The notes under the pieces were generated by a model that was not told where the DNA came from, made no database searches, and was given only the letters and a program-made list of their open reading frames with translations. Position numbers and translations under genes: made by a program. DNA of 64,000 bases from Pseudomonas kielensis. GTDB taxonomy: Bacteria > Pseudomonadota > Gammaproteobacteria > Pseudomonadales > Pseudomonadaceae. Below are positions 35,090 to 43,540 of this stretch, one piece after another; within the stretch, counting starts at the first letter, position 1; every line of letters begins with the position of its first letter. The stretch spans positions 28,761-92,760 of the forward strand of contig NZ_JACMYG010000024.1 of assembly GCF_014236655.1 (NCBI RefSeq). Direction: 5' to 3'.

Positions 35090-35698
35090 TTACTGTATTT
35101 GTCGCCACATGATTCGACGGCTGCCGCCATCGCTATTTTCATCCGCGCAGGACCTGCCGTCGCCGAGAGCCTCCCCAGCCAAGCAGGTGCCGAGCATCTT
35201 ACCGCCGATCGCAGCGGCTTCGCTCTCGAACTTGGCATAAATACTCTCCAGCACCGTGCGTGAAAGGCCATCCAGTCCAACTGCGCTGACCCGATACAAC
35301 GTTACCCTGGTACCCGCCGGGACCTGCACCGCCCCGGAAACACCGCCCAGGTTCTGCACCCCATAAACACCATTGGCGGCGGCGATCCAGGTCACCCCGG
35401 ATGTGGCGTTGAACCCCGCGTTGGTGACCACCGAGGATTCGGCCGGCGGCCCACAGCGAATGCCTGCGGCGCACTCCGGCAATGTGTAGTGGCTGCGCTG
35501 CACGGCACTCTCGCCAATGCGCAAGACGGCCTCTGCCCCCTGGAATGACTGATTGCGTGCGGCCAGGCTTGCCGCGAGTTTTTCCTGGAGTGTGGCGTTC
35601 TGCATCGCAGCAACCCCGATCAACGACAGCAGCGACAGGAATACCAGGCTCAGCAACAGCGCCATGCCCGACTGGGCACTTGCCTTGAAAGACCTCAT
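35090..35698 (-). CDS. pilX: minor pilin PilX
   Basis: A 202-residue protein with the PilX/K-type pseudopilin N-terminus: ASAQSG|MALLLSLVFLSLLSLIGVAAMQNATLQEKLAASLAARNQSFQGAEAVLR. It lacks Glu5, as PilX of P. aeruginosa does, consistent with a tip minor pilin. Four Cys lie in the globular part (ECAAGIRCG, TCLAG, RSCAD). It is preceded by GGAGG. The gap to pilW is 9 bases and the stop lies directly before pilE, so it is cotranscribed. A partner PilY1 adhesin gene is absent. Confidence 0.85.
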   Translation of the reverse strand: MRSFKASAQSGMALLLSLVFLSLLSLIGVAAMQNATLQEKLAASLAARNQSFQGAEAVLRIGESAVQRSHYTLPECAAGIRCGPPAESSVVTNAGFNATSGVTWIAAANGVYGVQNLGGVSGAVQVPAGTRVTLYRVSAVGLDGLSRTVLESIYAKFESEAAAIGGKMLGTCLAGEALGDGRSCADENSDGGSRRIMWRQIQ

Positions 35699-35707
35699 CA
35701 GCGCCTC

Positions 35708-36412
35708 CTAAGGCAAACGGTTACGCAAGCTGGCCACAACATTGAAGGTTTGATCGCGCACGCGCCGGTTGGGGTCTGCCAGGGTCAGGCTCAAACGCAC
35801 ACTGCGGATCCGCGCCGGGTCGCCGGGGTTGGAGCTGTAACTGGAAACCGTAGTACCGCTGGCACTGTCGGCCAGGCCGAAACTCACGGCAAAGGCCTTG
35901 ACGTTGCTGACCAGGGCCGCCGTTCTGCCACCTGCCGTCAGCAGGATCTGGTCATCACGCAGGCGGTAATCCAGGCGGCGAATCGGTATGGCGAGCTCAC
36001 CCGCTGCCGGGCTGTGACGCTGGCTGTAGGCCGTGGCCCGGGCGCGACAGTCCGACACCACCGTCCAGGTCGGCACGCCACCGTTGCCGCCGACGTCCGT
36101 GGTGACCAGGCTGAGTTTCTTCAAGGCGTTGTCCCATTTGATCGGTGCGTTCCGAGCGGCCCTGAAGTCCCCGCTGGCACTGGCATCGGTGATGTCTTGC
36201 AGGCAGCCGAACACACCGACCATGCGAATCTCCTGAAGCAGCTTGCTCAAGACAAAACGCGCATCTTCCTGCATGCCAGCTGACGCACTCTGCGCGCGGT
36301 AGGTGCTGTTCGCCGCCATGAAGATCTGCGTCACGCCCAGCACCAACGCCAGGCTGATGGCTAACGCCAGTAGCAGCTCGATCAGGCTGAACCCCCGGCA
36401 CCTGCCGTTCAT
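35708..36412 (-). CDS. pilW: minor pilin PilW
   Basis: A 234-residue prepilin: leader MNGRCRG|FSLIELLLALAISLALVLGVTQIFMAANSTYRAQSASAGMQEDARFVLSKLLQEIRMVG. The AxxxMQEDARFVLSKLL segment after the hydrophobic helix is the PilW/GspJ signature. It forms part of the tip-priming complex with PilV and PilX. The ATG overlaps the pilV stop (ATGA). Confidence 0.9.
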   Translation of the reverse strand: MNGRCRGFSLIELLLALAISLALVLGVTQIFMAANSTYRAQSASAGMQEDARFVLSKLLQEIRMVGVFGCLQDITDASASGDFRAARNAPIKWDNALKKLSLVTTDVGGNGGVPTWTVVSDCRARATAYSQRHSPAAGELAIPIRRLDYRLRDDQILLTAGGRTAALVSNVKAFAVSFGLADSASGTTVSSYSSNPGDPARIRSVRLSLTLADPNRRVRDQTFNVVASLRNRLP

Positions 36413-36858
36413 GGCGTCCCCTGCGGTTCGACCGCGACACGGCTGCTCAAGACCAGGCTGCGCTGGGCATCTGCAGTACCGGCGGCCCGCGCGTCATCCC
36501 AGGTAATGGTGATGCTGTAAAGCCCCTGGGCGTGGCTGATACTGCCGCGGGCACTGGGGCCACCGAACTGGCGGATATGGTCGTTGAAATCAGCCAGGTC
36601 CTGATTGCGCGCTGAGACTTGAAGGCCCGAGGTCGGTGCAGGGAGACTGTAATCAGCCGCCACGTTCGCGCGAATCCGGTCCAGCATGTCGTAGGCAATA
36701 AAACTGGCCTGGCTGCTCATCAGCGAGCTGTCGGTGTATTTCAAGGCATTGAGCTGAACCGCCGCCGCCCCTAGCAGCCCAGCGGTCAGAATCAGCAAGG
36801 CCACCAGCACTTCAATCAGGGTCATACCGCCCTGTGCACCCGCAACCGTCATCCGCAC
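36409..36858 (-). CDS. pilV: minor pilin PilV
   Basis: A 149-residue prepilin with the leader ending QGG|MTLIEVLVALLILTAGLLGAAAVQLNALKYTDSS, and an AYDMLDRIRAN segment, all typical of PilV/GspI. The GTG at 36858 lies 8 bases after GGGAGG and is the better start; ATG 36852 is the alternative, while the longer reading from 36945 adds 29 unrelated residues. It is the first gene of pilV-pilW-pilX-pilE, divergent from the fimT/fimU-like gene. Confidence 0.88.
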   Translation of the reverse strand: MRMTVAGAQGGMTLIEVLVALLILTAGLLGAAAVQLNALKYTDSSLMSSQASFIAYDMLDRIRANVAADYSLPAPTSGLQVSARNQDLADFNDHIRQFGGPSARGSISHAQGLYSITITWDDARAAGTADAQRSLVLSSRVAVEPQGTP

Positions 36859-37069
36859 GGTTTTTACCTCCCTGTGATCGATCCTGATCAGCCGAAAGGT
36901 TAGCGCTGGTGTCGCCTGGCTGCTCGCCGCCGGAACAAGGCGCAATACATTCGCGACTGCACCAGTGCGCCCCTACGCCGCGAAACCTTTTGCACAATGA
37001 TTGGCCGCCGCCCTGTGCCGCCAACAGCTACACCTAGGGATACGTCGCAACGCCAGGGAAGGAGCCGTC

Positions 37070-37609
37070 ATGGATCAAAAAGGCCTGGGCCTGATCGAGT
37101 TGCTGGTGGGCCTGGCCATTGCCGCCATTGCGCTGCACCTCACCGTGCCGGCGCTCAGCGGATACGCGCAGTCAGTGCGCCGGGAAAGCGCGGCCCTGAG
37201 CCTTGCCAGCGGCCTGCGCAATGCACGCAGCGAGGCCCTGCTGCGCAATCAGGCGGTGGTGGTGCATGGTTTGAACGATGACTGGAGCCAGGGCTGGCGA
37301 GTCATCCTGGACCTCAGTGGCCGCGGTCAGGAAGACAGCAGTAACCCGCTGCTGCGCCAGCACCAGACGGGCGCACCGCTGCTGATCGTCGGCAATCAGT
37401 CGGTCAGGCGATATGTAAGATTCAGCAGCCTGGGCGAGCCGTTGTTGCCCACAGGCGCTTTTCAGGCAGGGACGTTGCACATCTGCGCGAGCCGCCAGTC
37501 GATCAGTCACCATCAGGTGGTGCTGTCCAGAAGCGGCCGCGTCAGCCTGCGCCACGACAAGGCCGAGCAGGCCTTGTGCGCAGGATCAAAGCAGGGAGCG
37601 AACCCGTAG
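37070..37609 (+). CDS. GspH/FimT-type pseudopilin
   Basis: A 179-residue prepilin: MDQKG|LGLIELLVGLAIAAIALHLTVPALSGYAQSVRRESAALSLASGLRNARSEALLRNQAVVVHG. The ARSEALLRN motif after the helix is typical of FimT/FimU/GspH. In P. aeruginosa FimU is a minor pilin and FimT can bind DNA for uptake; sequence alone does not decide between them. It is preceded by GGAAGGAG. It is divergent from pilV and converges on ispH with a 24-base overlap of coding ends. Confidence 0.87.
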   Translation: MDQKGLGLIELLVGLAIAAIALHLTVPALSGYAQSVRRESAALSLASGLRNARSEALLRNQAVVVHGLNDDWSQGWRVILDLSGRGQEDSSNPLLRQHQTGAPLLIVGNQSVRRYVRFSSLGEPLLPTGAFQAGTLHICASRQSISHHQVVLSRSGRVSLRHDKAEQALCAGSKQGANP

Positions 37610-38533
37610 TTCTTTGGGCATGGAGAAGGTGATGTTCTCCTCGCGACCAGCCAGTTCATCGGCACCGGTGGCACCCCAGGCGTGCAGTTGCTGGATCACG
37701 CCCCGTACCAGCACTTCCGGTGCCGAAGCTCCGGCGGTGATGCCGATCCGCTCGACGCCATCGAACCAACTGCGCTGCAGGTCTTCGGCGCCGTCGATCA
37801 GGTAGGCCGGAGTAGCCATGCGCTCGGCCAGTTCACGCAGGCGGTTGGAGTTGGAGCTGTTGGGGCTGCCCACCACCAACACCACGTCGCATTCGTCGGC
37901 CAGTTGCTTGACCGCATCCTGACGGTTTTGCGTGGCGTAGCAGATGTCGTCCTTGCGTGGACCGCCAATGGCCGGGAAGCGCGTGCGCAAGGCGTCGATC
38001 ACCCGACTGGTGTCATCCATCGACAAGGTGGTCTGGGTGACGAAGGCGAGCTTGTCCGGGTTATGCACCTGCAAGGCGGCAACATCTTTTTCGTCTTCGA
38101 CGAGGTAGATCGCGCCACCGTTGCTGCCATCGTACTGGCCCATGGTGCCTTCGACTTCCGGGTGTCCGGCATGCCCAATCAGGATGCACTCACGCCCGTC
38201 GCGGCTATAGCGTGCCACTTCGATATGCACCTTGGTCACCAGCGGGCAGGTCGCGTCGAATACCTTCAGGCCGCGGCCGGCGGCTTCGCTGCGAACGGCC
38301 TGGGAAACCCCGTGGGCACTGAAAATCACGATGACGTCATCCGGCACCTGATCCAGCTCCTCGACGAAAATCGCCCCGCGTGCACGCAGGTCTTCAACCA
38401 CGAACTTGTTATGGACCACTTCGTGGCGCACATAGATCGGCGGCCCGAAGACTTCCAGGGCGCGGTTGACGATTTCGATCGCCCGGTCCACACCGGCGCA
38501 GAAGCCACGGGGATTGGCGAGTTTGATTTGCAT
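37586..38533 (-). CDS. ispH: 4-hydroxy-3-methylbut-2-enyl diphosphate reductase
   Basis: IspH (LytB) is the last enzyme of the MEP isoprenoid pathway, reducing HMBPP to IPP and DMAPP through a 4Fe-4S cluster. It is 315 residues, as expected. Cluster Cys are in NPRGFCAGVDRAIEI (Cys12), FDATCPLVTKV (about 96) and DICYATQNRQDAV (about 193). Conserved Glu/His lie in GHAGHPEVEGTMGQ. The start MQIKLANPRG at 38533 is universal in the family. The C-terminus overlaps the convergent pseudopilin gene. Confidence 0.97.
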   Translation of the reverse strand: MQIKLANPRGFCAGVDRAIEIVNRALEVFGPPIYVRHEVVHNKFVVEDLRARGAIFVEELDQVPDDVIVIFSAHGVSQAVRSEAAGRGLKVFDATCPLVTKVHIEVARYSRDGRECILIGHAGHPEVEGTMGQYDGSNGGAIYLVEDEKDVAALQVHNPDKLAFVTQTTLSMDDTSRVIDALRTRFPAIGGPRKDDICYATQNRQDAVKQLADECDVVLVVGSPNSSNSNRLRELAERMATPAYLIDGAEDLQRSWFDGVERIGITAGASAPEVLVRGVIQQLHAWGATGADELAGREENITFSMPKELRVRSLL

Positions 38534-38588
38534 GCTGTGCCTCGTGTCTTGCGCGCAAGAAATAGCGAAAACATAAAAAACGTACCAT

Positions 38589-38672
38589 GGGAGCGAGCCT
38601 GCTCGCGATGGCGGCGTGCCAGACAACATCTACGTGGATGTCAGGCACTCATCGCGAGCAGGCTCGCTCCCA
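38589..38672. repeat. REPIN between ispH and fkpB
   Basis: The full-length inverted pair GGGAGCGAGCCTGCTCGCGATG and its exact complement CATCGCGAGCAGGCTCGCTCCC surround a 40-base spacer. Same arms as 1135-1222. It interrupts the lspA-fkpB-ispH string and probably forms a long hairpin in the transcript. Confidence 0.88.
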
Positions 38673-38677
38673 CAATA

Positions 38678-39130
38678 TCAAAGCGCTTTGACGGAAAAAA
38701 TTTCCACGTCAAAGGTCAAGGTCTTGCCCGCCAGCGGGTGGTTGAAGTCGATGGTCACTTGCGCGTCATCGAACTCCTTGACCACACCCGGCAGCTCAGT
38801 GTTCGCCGCATCGTTGAAGATCACCAGCAAACCCGGGGACAACTCCATGTCCTGGAACTGCGAGCGCGGGATGATCTGTACGTTCTGCGGGTTGGGCTGG
38901 CCAAACGCACGCTCTGGCTCGATGCTCAGCGTGCGCTTGTCACCCGCCTTGAAGCCGAACAAGGCGGCTTCGAAACCTGGCAGCAGGTTGCCATCGCCGA
39001 CCTTGAAGGTCGCAGGGGCTTTGTCGAAAGTGCTGTCGACGGTGTCGCCGTTCTCCAGGCGCAATGCGAAATGCAAAGTGACTTCCGTGTTCTGACCGAT
39101 GCGTTGCTCAGCCAATACCTGTTCAGTCAT
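38678..39130 (-). CDS. fkpB: FKBP-type peptidyl-prolyl isomerase (SlpA/FkpB)
   Basis: A 150-residue SlyD-like FKBP: LHFALRLENGDTVDSTFDKAPATFKVGDGNLLPGFEAALFGFKAGDKRTLSIEPERAFGQ, with the flap insertion (NPQNVQIIPRSQF) characteristic of SlpA rather than simple FKBPs. It lacks the His-rich tail of SlyD. It helps proline isomerisation in the cytoplasm. The ATG overlaps the lspA end by 8 bases, as in many gammaproteobacteria where ileS-lspA-fkpB-ispH are linked. Confidence 0.94.
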   Translation of the reverse strand: MTEQVLAEQRIGQNTEVTLHFALRLENGDTVDSTFDKAPATFKVGDGNLLPGFEAALFGFKAGDKRTLSIEPERAFGQPNPQNVQIIPRSQFQDMELSPGLLVIFNDAANTELPGVVKEFDDAQVTIDFNHPLAGKTLTFDVEIFSVKAL

Positions 39131-39635
39131 GAACGGTTTCTCCGGTTTTCTTGCTTTTGAACATATCCAGCGCAAGCATCACGGCGCCGATACTGATGGC
39201 GCTATCGGCAAAATTGAACGCTGGGAAATACCAGCGGTTCTGCCAATGCACCAGAATGAAGTCGATCACATGGCCCAGGGCGATGCGATCGTACAGGTTG
39301 CCCAACGCCCCACCCAGCACCAGCGCCAGGGCGACGGCCAGCCAGGTGTCGTTGCGGCCCAGGCGCTTGAGCCAGACCACCAGCACGCCACTGACCACGA
39401 TAGCGATCAAGGCGAACAGCCAGCGCTGCCAGCCACCGCCGTCAGCCAGAAAGCTGAAAGCGGCGCCAGTGTTGTAGGCCAGGGTCCAGCTGAAGTAATC
39501 GGGGATGACCACGATCTGCTGGTACATCGTCAGCGAACCTTCGAAGTAGAACTTGCTGGCCTGGTCGATGACCAGGACCAGCAGGCTCAACCACAGCCAG
39601 CTCAACCGTCCGAAACGGCTAGCAGCATCAGGCAT
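39123..39635 (-). CDS. lspA: lipoprotein signal peptidase
   Basis: LspA cleaves the signal peptide of diacylglyceryl-modified prolipoproteins in the inner membrane. It is 170 residues with four membrane helices. The catalytic Asp pair is in GNLYDRIALGHVIDF (about 122) and PAFNFADSAISIG (about 143). It overlaps ileS by 8 bases at its start and fkpB by 8 bases at its end, so translation is coupled along the operon. Confidence 0.96.
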   Translation of the reverse strand: MPDAASRFGRLSWLWLSLLVLVIDQASKFYFEGSLTMYQQIVVIPDYFSWTLAYNTGAAFSFLADGGGWQRWLFALIAIVVSGVLVVWLKRLGRNDTWLAVALALVLGGALGNLYDRIALGHVIDFILVHWQNRWYFPAFNFADSAISIGAVMLALDMFKSKKTGETVHD

Positions 39636-42459
39636 AGTGACGAACCTCGCCTGCGCCGCTGATGTTGTCGACGCAACGACCGCAGATTTCCGGATGCTCC
39701 GGATTCACTCCGACGTCCTCGCGGCAGTGCCAGCAACGGGCGCACTTGGCGAAGCCCGACTTGACCACCTTGAGTTTCAGGCCGCTGACTTCGGTCGCGA
39801 CTGCGTCGGCCGGTGCCTGCACGAATGGGGCAATGCTCGCGGTCGAGGTGATCAGGACGAAGCGCAGTTCGTTGCTCAGCTTGGCCAGGTCGGCGCTCAG
39901 CGCCTCTTCGGCGAACAGCGTCACTTCGGCTTGCAGGTTGCCACCCACCGCCTTGGCTGCGCGCTGGATTTCCATTTCCTTGTTGACCGCCACCTTGACC
40001 GCCATGATCCGCTCCCAATAGGCGCGGTCCAGTTCGAAGCCTTCCGGCAGTTCGCTGAGGCCTTCGTACCAGGTGTTGAGCATCACCGATTCGTTACGCT
40101 CGCCCGGCAGGTACTGCCACAGCTCGTCGGCGGTGAAGGCCAGGATCGGCGCGATCCAGCGCACCAGCGCTTCGCTGATGTGGTACAGCGCGGTTTGCGC
40201 CGAACGGCGGGCCTTGCTGTTGGCGCCGGTGGTGTACTGGCGATCCTTGATGATGTCCAGGTAGAAACCGCCCAGCTCCTGCACGCAGAAGTTGTGGATC
40301 TTGGAGTAGACGTTCCAGAAGCGGTATTCACCGTAGTGCTCTTGCAACTCGCGTTGCAGCAGCAGGGTGCGGTCCACGGCCCAACGGTCCAGGGCAAGCA
40401 TTTCGTCGGCCGGCAGGATGTCGGTGGCCGGGTTGAAACCGCTCAGGTTGGAAAGCAGGAAGCGCGCGGTGTTGCGGATCCGCCGGTAGGCGTCCGCACT
40501 GCGTTGCAGGATCTGCTCGGAAACCGCCATTTCACCCGAATAATCGGTGGAAGCCACCCACAGACGCATGATGTCGGCGCCCAGGGTGTCGTTGACCTTT
40601 TGCGGCGCAATCACGTTGCCCAGGGACTTGGACATCTTGCGGCCGGACTCATCGACAGTGAAGCCGTGGGTCAACAGCTCGCGATACGGCGCGTGGTTGT
40701 CGATGGCGCAACCGGTCAACAGGGACGAATGGAACCAGCCACGGTGCTGGTCCGAACCTTCCAGGTACAGGTCGGCACGCGGGCCGCTTTCGTGGCCCAT
40801 CGGGTGCGAACCGCGCAGGACGTGCCAGTGCGTGGTACCCGAGTCGAACCAGACGTCGAGGGTGTCGCTGATCTTGTCGTACTGTGGCGCTTCATCGCCC
40901 AGCAGCTCGGCAGCGTCCATCTTGAACCAGGCTTCGATGCCTTCGACTTCGACGCGCTGGGCCACGAGCTCCATCAGCTCAACGGTACGCGGGTGCAGTT
41001 CGCCGCTTTCCTTGTTCAGGAAGAACGGGATCGGCACACCCCAGTTGCGCTGGCGGGAGATGCACCAGTCAGGGCGGTTGGCGATCATCGAGTGCAGGCG
41101 CGCCTGGCCCCAGGCCGGAACGAACTTGGTCTCTTCGATGGCTTTGATTGCACGCTGGCGCAGGGTGTCGCCAGTTGCCGGCTCTTTGTCCATGCCGATG
41201 AACCACTGCGCGGTGGCGCGGTAGATCAACGGGGTCTTGTGACGCCAGCAGTGCATGTAGCTGTGTTCGATGATGGTGGTGTGCAGCAGCGCACCCACTT
41301 CAGTCAGCTTGTCGACGATGGCCGGATTGGCCTTCCAGATGAACTGGCCGCCGAAGAACTCCAGCGAAGTCGCATACACGCCGTTGCTTTGCACGGGGTT
41401 GAGGATGTCATCGTTGACCATGCCGTACTTCTTGCAGGTCACGAAGTCGTCCACGCCGTAGGCCGGGGCGGAGTGAACCACACCGGTGCCAGCGCCCAGT
41501 TCGACGTAGTCCGCCAGGTAAACCGGCGACAGGCGATCGTAGAACGGGTGACGGAAGTTGATCAGCTCCAGCTCTTTACCGGTGGTGGTCGCAATGACCG
41601 AGCCTTCCAGGCTGTAGCGGGCCAGGCACGACTCCACCAGCTCTTCAGCCAGCACCAGCAGTTGGTCGCCGACGTCGACCAGGGCGTAGTTGAATTCCGG
41701 GTGAACGTTGAGTGCCTGGTTGGCCGGGATGGTCCACGGGGTGGTGGTCCAGATCACGATCGAAGCCGGTTTGCTCAGCGAAGCCAGGCCGAAAGCGCCT
41801 GCCAGTTTGGCTTCATCGGCGATCGGGAAGGCAACGTCGATGGTCGAGGACTTCTTGTTCTCGTACTCGACTTCCGCTTCGGCCAGGGCCGAACCGCAAT
41901 CGAAGCACCAGTTCACGGGCTTGAGGCCCTTGAACACGAAACCACCCTTGACGATTTCAGCCAGGGCGCGGATTTCGCCGGCCTCGTTCTTGAAATCCAT
42001 GGTCTTGTACGGGTTGGCGAAGTCGCCCAGTACGCCCAGGCGAATGAACTCGGACTTCTGCCCTTCGATCTGCTCGGTGGCGTAGGCACGGCACAGTTCG
42101 CGGGTCTTGTCCGCGCCCAGGTTCTTGCCGTGGGTCACTTCGACTTTGTGCTCGATCGGCAGGCCGTGGCAGTCCCAGCCCGGAACATAAGGCGCGTCGA
42201 AGCCCGACAGGGTCTTCGAACGAATGATCATGTCCTTGAGAATCTTGTTGAGCGCGTGACCGATATGAATGGTGCCGTTGGCGTACGGAGGACCGTCGTG
42301 CAGCACGAACTTCGGACGATCCTTACCAATCTCACGCAACTTCTGGTACAGGCCAATGCTGTCCCAGCGCTGCAGAATCTGCGGTTCGCGCTGAGGCAGG
42401 CCGGCCTTCATTGGGAAGGCGGTGTCCGGAAGGTTTAGCGTGGCTTTATAGTCGGTCAT
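39628..42459 (-). CDS. ileS: isoleucyl-tRNA synthetase
   Basis: IleS charges tRNA-Ile. It is 943 residues, full length, of the bacterial type with a C-terminal zinc site. HIGH motif: YANGTIHIGHALNK (about 58-71). KMSKS motif: DESGRKMSKSLGNVI (about 605). The CP1 editing domain lies between them, and the zinc ligands are CARCWHC...CGRCVDNI near 905-930. The absence of the insertions seen in IleS2-type enzymes suggests the ordinary mupirocin-sensitive form. It lies 13 bases after ribF. Confidence 0.97.
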   Translation of the reverse strand: MTDYKATLNLPDTAFPMKAGLPQREPQILQRWDSIGLYQKLREIGKDRPKFVLHDGPPYANGTIHIGHALNKILKDMIIRSKTLSGFDAPYVPGWDCHGLPIEHKVEVTHGKNLGADKTRELCRAYATEQIEGQKSEFIRLGVLGDFANPYKTMDFKNEAGEIRALAEIVKGGFVFKGLKPVNWCFDCGSALAEAEVEYENKKSSTIDVAFPIADEAKLAGAFGLASLSKPASIVIWTTTPWTIPANQALNVHPEFNYALVDVGDQLLVLAEELVESCLARYSLEGSVIATTTGKELELINFRHPFYDRLSPVYLADYVELGAGTGVVHSAPAYGVDDFVTCKKYGMVNDDILNPVQSNGVYATSLEFFGGQFIWKANPAIVDKLTEVGALLHTTIIEHSYMHCWRHKTPLIYRATAQWFIGMDKEPATGDTLRQRAIKAIEETKFVPAWGQARLHSMIANRPDWCISRQRNWGVPIPFFLNKESGELHPRTVELMELVAQRVEVEGIEAWFKMDAAELLGDEAPQYDKISDTLDVWFDSGTTHWHVLRGSHPMGHESGPRADLYLEGSDQHRGWFHSSLLTGCAIDNHAPYRELLTHGFTVDESGRKMSKSLGNVIAPQKVNDTLGADIMRLWVASTDYSGEMAVSEQILQRSADAYRRIRNTARFLLSNLSGFNPATDILPADEMLALDRWAVDRTLLLQRELQEHYGEYRFWNVYSKIHNFCVQELGGFYLDIIKDRQYTTGANSKARRSAQTALYHISEALVRWIAPILAFTADELWQYLPGERNESVMLNTWYEGLSELPEGFELDRAYWERIMAVKVAVNKEMEIQRAAKAVGGNLQAEVTLFAEEALSADLAKLSNELRFVLITSTASIAPFVQAPADAVATEVSGLKLKVVKSGFAKCARCWHCREDVGVNPEHPEICGRCVDNISGAGEVRHYA

Positions 42460-42472
42460 TTAAGGCTCTTCA

Positions 42473-43411
42473 TTAGCGATTGGCGCTAGGTGCGGCATAG
42501 GCACGGGCGGCGGCGACATCCGCATTGATCGCCGTCTTAAGCGCCTCCAGAGAGGCGAAACGCTGCTCATCACGCAGCTTGTGGTGGAAAACCACCGTCA
42601 AACGCCGGTCATACAGATCGCCGGCAAAATCGAGAACATGGACTTCAAGGTGGGCTTTGCCGTCACCTGCGACCGTTGGCCGGACACCGATATTGGCGAC
42701 GCCTGGCCAGGTCTTGCCGTCGAGGTCGACACTCACCAGGTACACCCCGGTCAGCGGTACGCGACGGCGCTTGAGTTGTACGTTGGCCGTTGGCGTGCCC
42801 AACTGGCGCGCCAGCTTTTGCCCATGCAGGACGCGCCCGGCAATCCGGAACGGCCGCCCGAGCAAACGCTCAGCCAACTCGAAATCAGCGGCGGCCAGGG
42901 CGTTTCGCACCTGGGTGCTGCTGACCCGCAGACCGTCCAGCTCGACCGTCTGCGCCGCTTCCACGGTAAACCCCTGGACAATACCCGCCTGCTGCAGGAA
43001 ATCGAAATCCCCTACCCGGTCACAGCCGAAGCGGAAATCGTCACCGACCTCCAGATGCTGGACGCCCAGGCCATCGACCAGGATGGTGTCGACGAATTCG
43101 GCGGCACTGAGCTTGCTCAGGCGCTGGTTGAACGCCAGGCACAACACCCGGTCAACGCCCGCCTCGGCCAGCAGTTGCAGCTTGTCACGCAGGCGCGCAA
43201 GACGCGCTGGCGCGGTGTCGGGTGCAAAAAACTCACGGGGCTGCGGCTCGAAAATCACCACGCAGCTGGGTACGCCCAACTCAAGCGCACGTTCACGCAG
43301 CCGACCCAGGATAGCCTGGTGACCACGGTGAACACCGTCAAAGTTGCCAATAGTGGCGACGCAGCCCCGATGCTGGGGGCGCAGATTGTGGAGGCCTCGA
43401 ACCAGCTGCAT
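42473..43411 (-). CDS. ribF: bifunctional riboflavin kinase / FMN adenylyltransferase
   Basis: RibF turns riboflavin into FMN and then FAD. The 312-residue protein carries the N-terminal adenylyltransferase domain with CVATIGNFDGVHRGHQAILG (about 17-36) and the C-terminal flavokinase domain with GRPFRIAGRVLHGQKLARQLGTPTANV (about 185-210). MQLVRGLHNLR at 43411 is the standard start; upstream in-frame ATGs at 43486 and 43429 add non-conserved residues. It leads ribF-ileS-lspA-fkpB. Confidence 0.95.
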   Translation of the reverse strand: MQLVRGLHNLRPQHRGCVATIGNFDGVHRGHQAILGRLRERALELGVPSCVVIFEPQPREFFAPDTAPARLARLRDKLQLLAEAGVDRVLCLAFNQRLSKLSAAEFVDTILVDGLGVQHLEVGDDFRFGCDRVGDFDFLQQAGIVQGFTVEAAQTVELDGLRVSSTQVRNALAAADFELAERLLGRPFRIAGRVLHGQKLARQLGTPTANVQLKRRRVPLTGVYLVSVDLDGKTWPGVANIGVRPTVAGDGKAHLEVHVLDFAGDLYDRRLTVVFHHKLRDEQRFASLEALKTAINADVAAARAYAAPSANR

Positions 43412-43540
43412 AACGCGCTTCTTGCTCATAAAGTGGTCGATTATAACCACACCCGGCGGCCGACGACAGGCAACACCGTAACCCAAAGTGATCGAACCGA
43501 CAAAACCGACGCCTGGCTCGCGATTATTCCAGCATTCCCG

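Noticed and set aside
39553..42438. Long plus-strand ORF of 961 codons opposite ileS
   Set aside because: It is a shadow frame of high-GC ileS. The product has no recognisable domain, while the minus strand encodes complete IleS with HIGH and KMSKS.
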